A stretch of 64,000 nucleotides of DNA from positions 1 through 64,000 of the forward strand of contig JAUHYQ010000004.1 of assembly GCA_030426355.1 (NCBI GenBank). The letters run 5' to 3'. Source of the stretch: Gammaproteobacteria bacterium (GTDB taxonomy: Bacteria; Pseudomonadota; Gammaproteobacteria; Steroidobacterales; GCA-2729495). Shown in pieces: positions 56,510 to 64,000 of the stretch. The first letter of the stretch is position 1. Each line of letters begins with the position of its first letter. The notes under the pieces are model-generated. The model did no database searches. It worked only from the letters and a program-made list of their open reading frames with translations, and had not been told where the DNA came from. The position numbers and the translations under genes are program-made.

Positions 56510-59500
56510 ATGCGACTAAGCAAGATTAAGCTGGCCGGCTTTAAGTCCTTCGTCGATCCGACGACCATTGTTTTGCCGAGTAACCTCGTGGGCGTTGTTG
56601 GTCCTAATGGTTGCGGCAAATCCAACGTGATTGACGCAGTGCGGTGGGTGATGGGGGAGACCTCTGCCAAGAACCTGCGCGGTGAGTCCATGGCCGACGT
56701 AATATTCAATGGTTCGGCCAATCGCAAGCCCATAGGGGCCGCCACTATCGAATTGGTTTTCGATAATGCCGACGGCATGATTGGTGGTCAGTTTGCGAAC
56801 TACGGCGAGGTGGCTGTTCGTCGCACCGTGACCCGGGACGGTCAATCACAGTATTTTCTGAACAATGTGCGCTGCCGTCGCAAAGACATTACCCATATTT
56901 TTCTCGGCACCGGTCTGGGGCCTCGTAGTTACGCAATTATTGAACAGGGGATGATATCCCGTCTGATTGAGGCGAAGCCTGAGGAGATGCGTGCGCATCT
57001 TGAAGAGGCAGCCGGCATATCCAAGTACAAAGAGCGTCGTCGTGAAACCGAGAACCGTATCCGGCATACGCGCGATAACCTTGATCGCCTGAACGATTTA
57101 CGTGAAGAAGTCGAAAATCAGCTGGCTCATCTACAAAAGCAGGCACGCGCAGCGGAGCGTCATACCGCATTGAAAGATGAGCAGCGCCAGGTGCAGGCGG
57201 AGCTGTTGGCCATTGACCTCAAAAATATTGATGCACGGGTGCATGAAGAGGGTATGGCATTAGCACGGCAAAAAACCGAACTGGAGGCTGCCATTGCGGC
57301 ACAGCGTCGCGTGGAGGCAGAGATTGAAGAAGCGCGTCAGCAGCAGATACTTGCCGGTGATGAGCTGAATGCCACAACGGCGCGGCATTATTCCGTTGAC
57401 CTCGAGATCTCCCATCTGGAGCAGGCAATTGAGCACAATCGCGCAACGCGCGAGCGTCAGCAGATGGACTTGGAAGAAGCAAACCAGCGGTTGGCCGATA
57501 TCAGCGCCGAAATCAGTCAGGACGAAGCGCAATTGCGCGAACTGGACAAGCAGCTGGAAGAGCTCGCGCCTGGCGTGGATGAGGTGCAGCGCAAGGCGCA
57601 GACTTCCAGTGTGCGTCTCGACTCCGCGGAAAAAGAACTTGCACGCTGGCAGGAGAACTGGAACGCATTCAGTGAAGAGCTGAACCAGGCTCGTCGCGTC
57701 GTAGAAGTCGAAACTGCTCGTATCGGGCACCTGCACGAAAAGCAAGAGCAGCTTTCGCAACGTCGCGCCAGTCTCGATCAAGAGCGCGGCAGTATTTCCC
57801 TGAACGAGCTTGAGGATCGGCTCGCTGCATTGATTCGTGCGGAACGCGAATTAGGCGAACGCGAACAGCAGGTTACCAAGCGCTTTCAGGAGACCGTGCG
57901 TGAGCTGGAAGCATTGCGTCGAGCAAGTGAAAGCGCGGCGACAGAATTGCAGGATGTGCGCGGCGAGCTGGACTCTTCGCGAGCACGCCTCGGGGCGCTG
58001 GAAACCTTGCAGCGGGCCGCGCTTGGCGGTGACGAGGCCAGTGCCACCGAATGGCTGGAAGCTCAGCAGTTGGGTGATCGCAAGCGTCTGGCCCAGAAAC
58101 TGGAAGTGGCCGACGGGTGGCAGACCGCAGTCGAAACCGTGCTGGGTGATTTCCTGCAAGCCGTGTCAGTGGAGAAAGTTGACAAGCACCTTCGCAGTCT
58201 GCCGGATGCAAATGTGCTGCTATTCGAAGACGATGCGCTGAAATATGCGGAGGACGGCAAGGACGGATATCTGTTAGCGCACGTCCGTAATGCGGGTCCT
58301 GCAGCGGACATGTTGTCGACGGTGCGCACGGCTGCTTCCTTGAACGAGGCGATGGCGCTGCGCGGTCGGCTGGCGCACGGTGAATCGATTATTACCCCGG
58401 AAGGCGTTTGGTTGAGCCGTAACTGGGTAAGGGTTTCCCGCGGTGATGCTGAAGCCGGCGGTGTGTTGACCCGTGAAACCGAAATGCGGGAAATCCATAG
58501 CGGTATACGCTCGCTTGAGTCTCGGTTGGCCAGTCTGACTGCCCGACAAAGCGAAGCTAAGGCCGGTATCGAGCGTCAGGAGGCCGCGCGCGAGCAATTG
58601 CACGACGCGCGCACTAAGGCAGCCAAAGAGCACGGTGCCGCTGCTGCTCGCCTTACGGCATTGCGCGCAGAATTTGATAAGTCCCGGCAACGGTCGCTGG
58701 CCTTGGGCGAAGACAGCCAGAATATTGAGCAATCGTTGGATGAAGTCGCCAACGCCATTCGGGAGTCGGAAACCAAGTTGGCGAGCGCGGCAGAGCAGTC
58801 CGGTTTGCTCGACAGTAAGGTGGCCGAGCTGCAGGCGCAGCAGTCGCAATTACTGAAGGAAGTGGAATCTGCGCGGGCCCAGGCCGAGGCCGACCGGGAG
58901 GCGTTCCATAGCCTGACCATTCAGGTGCAGTCACAGCGCTCCAGCCGCGAGTCGGCGACGACCACGTTGGAGCGCGCCTTGTCACAGCGCGGCCAGCTTA
59001 TGGATCGGGTCGAGAGCTTGAAGGCGCATCTTGCCGGAGGTGAGGCACCGCTGGTCGAGCTTCAGGATAAGTTACAGGCCCAGCTCGCGTTGAAGGTAAC
59101 CGTGGATGATGAGTTGCGCGGTAAACACGAAGCGCTGGAACAAGCCAATATCGGCCTGCGTGAGCAGGAGACCCGACGCTCAGAGCAGGAAAAGAAGGTC
59201 AGTGCGGTGCGCGAAAGTGCCGACACAATGCGTATGGCCGTGCGCGAGCTTGAAATTCGTCGCGAAAACATTGCTGAGCGGTTTGCTGCAACGGGAATGG
59301 TGCTTGAAGAAGTTCAGCAAGGTCTGCCCGCCGATTACACGCCCGAAGCATGGAATGCGCGTCTGGAAAAGATTCAGACTCGTCTGGATCGCATCGGCAC
59401 CGTCAATCTGTTAGCCATCGAAGAATTCGAAGAGCAGTCTGAGCGAGCGAAATACCTTGAGGAGCAGCACGCGGATTTGAGCAAGGCCCTGGATACACTT

Positions 59501-60004
59501 GAGCGCGCTATACGTAAAATCGATAAGGAAACGCGGCAGCGTTTTCAGGAAGTGTTCGATGCAGTCAATGTGGGTTTAAAGAAACTGTTCCCGCGTTTGT
59601 TTGGCGGCGGCCACGCCTACATGAGTCTGGAAGGTGATGATCTGCTAAACGCCGGTGTGACGGTAATGGCGCAGCCTCCTGGCAAACGCAATAGCAGTAT
59701 TCATTTGCTGTCAGGCGGAGAAAAAGCCTTGACTGCCGTGGCGCTTGTATTTTCGATATTCGAACTGAATCCGGCTCCGTTCTGTTTACTGGACGAGGTG
59801 GATGCGCCTTTAGATGATGCCAACGTCGGTCGTTTTTGCGACATCGTCCGTGAGATGTCAGCTAACGTTCAGTTTCTGTTTATTACGCACAACAAGGTAA
59901 CGATGGAAATGGCCAGCCAGCTCACGGGTGTGACCATGGGTGAACCGGGCGTATCGCGTCTGGTATCCGTCGATATTGATGAGGCGGTTAAACTCGCCGG
60001 CTAA
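56510..60004 (+). CDS. smc: Chromosome condensation protein SMC
   Basis: The core ATPase of the SMC-ScpAB condensin. It has 1164 residues: Walker A GPNGCGKSNVIDA (about residues 32-44), two long coiled coils, a hinge near 510-680, the signature HLLSGGEKALTAVA and Walker B FCLLDEVDAPLDD. ATG at 56510 has AAAGGAAG upstream and gives the usual MRLSKIKLAGFKSF start. scpA and scpB are not in this window. zipA follows after 23 bp. Confidence 0.97.
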   Translation: MRLSKIKLAGFKSFVDPTTIVLPSNLVGVVGPNGCGKSNVIDAVRWVMGETSAKNLRGESMADVIFNGSANRKPIGAATIELVFDNADGMIGGQFANYGEVAVRRTVTRDGQSQYFLNNVRCRRKDITHIFLGTGLGPRSYAIIEQGMISRLIEAKPEEMRAHLEEAAGISKYKERRRETENRIRHTRDNLDRLNDLREEVENQLAHLQKQARAAERHTALKDEQRQVQAELLAIDLKNIDARVHEEGMALARQKTELEAAIAAQRRVEAEIEEARQQQILAGDELNATTARHYSVDLEISHLEQAIEHNRATRERQQMDLEEANQRLADISAEISQDEAQLRELDKQLEELAPGVDEVQRKAQTSSVRLDSAEKELARWQENWNAFSEELNQARRVVEVETARIGHLHEKQEQLSQRRASLDQERGSISLNELEDRLAALIRAERELGEREQQVTKRFQETVRELEALRRASESAATELQDVRGELDSSRARLGALETLQRAALGGDEASATEWLEAQQLGDRKRLAQKLEVADGWQTAVETVLGDFLQAVSVEKVDKHLRSLPDANVLLFEDDALKYAEDGKDGYLLAHVRNAGPAADMLSTVRTAASLNEAMALRGRLAHGESIITPEGVWLSRNWVRVSRGDAEAGGVLTRETEMREIHSGIRSLESRLASLTARQSEAKAGIERQEAAREQLHDARTKAAKEHGAAAARLTALRAEFDKSRQRSLALGEDSQNIEQSLDEVANAIRESETKLASAAEQSGLLDSKVAELQAQQSQLLKEVESARAQAEADREAFHSLTIQVQSQRSSRESATTTLERALSQRGQLMDRVESLKAHLAGGEAPLVELQDKLQAQLALKVTVDDELRGKHEALEQANIGLREQETRRSEQEKKVSAVRESADTMRMAVRELEIRRENIAERFAATGMVLEEVQQGLPADYTPEAWNARLEKIQTRLDRIGTVNLLAIEEFEEQSERAKYLEEQHADLSKALDTLERAIRKIDKETRQRFQEVFDAVNVGLKKLFPRLFGGGHAYMSLEGDDLLNAGVTVMAQPPGKRNSSIHLLSGGEKALTAVALVFSIFELNPAPFCLLDEVDAPLDDANVGRFCDIVREMSANVQFLFITHNKVTMEMASQLTGVTMGEPGVSRLVSVDIDEAVKLAG

Positions 60005-60027
60005 TTCCGAGGATAGGGTCTGCTGTT

Positions 60028-62744
<2,717 letters not shown>

Positions 62745-62779
62745 TGTAAATCGCACCGCTGCCGCTGCGTGCCCACTTC

Positions 62780-62818
62780 ACAATAAGTCATTGATTTATT
62801 GTTCTTGGCTGCTATAAA
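62780..62818 (+). promoter_or_regulatory. Promoter and inverted repeat before the DUF6502-like gene
   Basis: TTGATT (62791-62796) and TATAAA (62813-62818), 16 bases apart, form a promoter. An inverted repeat, ACAATAA (62780-62786) with TTATTGT (62796-62802), overlaps the -35 and could be an operator. Confidence 0.5.
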
Positions 62819-62860
62819 TGGTCTTGAATGACCCTATGTGGTTGGTATAAGTGAGGCCCA

Positions 62861-63685
62861 ATGACCAGTCCGCTGCAAAAACGAATATTGGAGGCGCTTG
62901 TCGTTGCAATGAAGCCGTTAGCCAGAGCTCTCTTAGCTTCGGGAATTACCTTTAAGCAATTCGAGGAAGTTAGTAAGTGCGCATTCGTTGCAGTAGCGGC
63001 TTCTGACTACGGCATTAGAGGGCGACCCACCAATAATTCTCGAATAGCAGTTATTACCGGTCTCGGGCGCAAAGAAGTAAAGCGCTTGCGTGATCAGGAG
63101 TCTGGACAATGGCCAAGTGAATTTATTACAGAATCGCCTGCGTCTATTTTGTTACACAACTGGAATAACGATCCTGATTATCAGGATGAAAACGGCGAAC
63201 CATTAATTCTTCATTACGATTCGGGGTATCCTTCGTTCGTTTCGTTGGTGGCAAAATACGCTGGCGATATTCCACCTGGCGCGATGAAAACGGAGCTTAA
63301 TCGTGTAAGTGCCATTGAAGAGCTTGACGATGATCGCATTAAAGTTAAAACGCCATATTTCGTTCCGCCAGGACTAGGAGATCGTCTGATTATTGGGTTG
63401 GAGGAAGGTGCGTCTACTTTACTCAGCACGTTAGCGTATAACTGCGATCCAAAGCGCGTAGAAGAGCCGCGATTCCAAAGAGTGGCTAGCGTAGATGGAA
63501 TACATTCTGATTTTCACGGCGAAATAGAGGAGTATGCGAAGGAGCACCTTACGACCATTGGCCTCGATTTTTGCACATACCTAGACGCGTACCATCGTAA
63601 GAGCCTAGTAAAAAGTGGAGAAGATCAGGAGGTCAGCCAAGTTGGTATTGGCTTGTACTATTACAAATTAAGGGAAACTAACTAG
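62861..63685 (+). CDS. DUF6502-like protein of unknown function
   Basis: A 274-residue soluble protein that I believe belongs to the DUF6502 group, from its N-terminal pattern LARALLASGITFKQFEEVSKCAFVAVA followed by TNNSRIAVITGLGRKEVKRLRD (about residues 18-78), which looks like a helix-turn-helix-type fold. The rest is mixed and unfamiliar. No signal or membrane segment. Its base composition is clearly more AT-rich than the genes to its left, which may mean later acquisition. GAGG precedes the ATG at 62861. The stop TAG is 18 bp before a 24-bp repeat array, which continues in the same frame. Confidence 0.7.
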   Translation: MTSPLQKRILEALVVAMKPLARALLASGITFKQFEEVSKCAFVAVAASDYGIRGRPTNNSRIAVITGLGRKEVKRLRDQESGQWPSEFITESPASILLHNWNNDPDYQDENGEPLILHYDSGYPSFVSLVAKYAGDIPPGAMKTELNRVSAIEELDDDRIKVKTPYFVPPGLGDRLIIGLEEGASTLLSTLAYNCDPKRVEEPRFQRVASVDGIHSDFHGEIEEYAKEHLTTIGLDFCTYLDAYHRKSLVKSGEDQEVSQVGIGLYYYKLRETN

Positions 63686-63703
63686 CCTGGCAATAATGCC
63701 TAT

Positions 63704-64000
63704 CGGACACCGCTGCCACGAATGGCCCGGACACCGCTGCCACGAATGGCCCGGACACCGCTGCCACGAATGGCCCGGACACCGCTGCCACGGATAGCCC
63801 GGACACCGCTGCCACGGATAGCCCGGACACCGCTGCCACGGATAGCCCGGACACCGCTGCCACGGATAGCCCGGACACCGCTGCCACGAATGGCCCGGAC
63901 ACCGCTGCCACGAATAGCCCGGACACCGCTGCCACGAATAGCCCGGACACCGCTGCCACGGATAGCCCGGACACCGCTGCCACGGATAGCCCGGACACCG
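63704..64000. repeat. 24-bp tandem repeat array (minisatellite), runs off the edge
   Basis: Twelve full 24-bp units and a 9-base partial unit fill the window end. Each is CGGACACCGCTGCCACG plus a 7-base tail. Tails in order are AATGGCC three times, GATAGCC four times, AATGGCC once, AATAGCC twice, GATAGCC twice. Only two positions vary. Because 24 is a multiple of three, several frames stay open: one reads PDTAAT-DS/NG on the plus strand but is preceded by a stop with no start codon; another continues the frame of the upstream gene past its TAG. There are no spacers, so it is not CRISPR. Whether it is coding is unresolved. Confidence 0.9.

Noticed and set aside
63678-63998. Minus-strand reading frame of GLSVAAVS repeats
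   Set aside because: It is open only because the repeat length is a multiple of three; there is no ribosome-binding site or non-repeat part visible.
63704-64000. CRISPR array
   Set aside because: Units are contiguous 24-bp copies with no unique spacers and no cas genes nearby; it is a tandem repeat.

Overview
The window is chromosomal DNA from a gammaproteobacterium, GC-rich by eye (roughly mid-50s percent), and is almost fully coding. The gene order matches conserved gammaproteobacterial clusters: ssrA-smpB-ratA-rnfH-bamE-recN-nadK, grpE-dnaK-dnaJ-dapB-carAB-greA, yhbY-rlmE-ftsH-folP-glmM-tpiA-secG-tRNA-Leu-nuoA..N, rimP-nusA-infB-rbfA-truB-rpsO-pnp, and smc-zipA-ligA. HrcA, an SMC-type condensin instead of MukB, separate nuoC and nuoD, a short QueF and a lysine-tailed DksA point away from Enterobacterales and towards a Xanthomonadales/Chromatiales/Woeseia-like lineage. 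That placement is inference; the tmRNA tag ANDDNYALAA fits but does not decide it.

Layout. 1-193: 3' flank of tmRNA with nested inverted repeats that look like integrase arm sites of an element lying mostly outside the window. 194-8034: tmRNA, SmpB, a sodium:solute symporter, RatA, RnfH, BamE, a cysteine-free Fur, RecN, NAD kinase and HrcA. 8043-11824: heat-shock operon behind a good sigma-32 promoter. 11909-18702: lysine and carbamoyl-phosphate synthesis, GreA and a patatin-like protein. 18704-25264: YhbY, RlmE, FtsH, FolP, GlmM, TpiA, SecG. 25278-39655: tRNA-Leu(GAG), then all of nuoA-N for respiratory complex I. 39690-39867: promoter, initiator tRNA and terminator.

39880-44538 is an accessory block between the initiator tRNA and rimP: two exported proteins of unknown function, an arsenic operon (arsR, thioredoxin-type arsC, ACR3 pump) and a Tat-exported FAD amine oxidase lipoprotein. 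44577-53425 is the transcription/translation operon from rimP to pnp, with a leader holding two intrinsic terminators and a possible antiterminator pairing. 53454-56428 (minus strand) carries a small PhaR-like protein, GluQ-RS, DksA with a long lysine-repeat N-terminus, and QueF. 56510-62744 is smc-zipA-ligA. The right end has a DUF6502-like gene in more AT-rich DNA, followed by a 24-bp tandem repeat array that runs off the edge.

Most of the window is ordinary core genome. I see no clearly new multi-gene system. The points most worth a second look are the 24-bp array and its neighbour, the DksA extension, the rimP leader, the exported pair beside the ars genes, and the initiator tRNA with an apparent U1-U72 mismatch.
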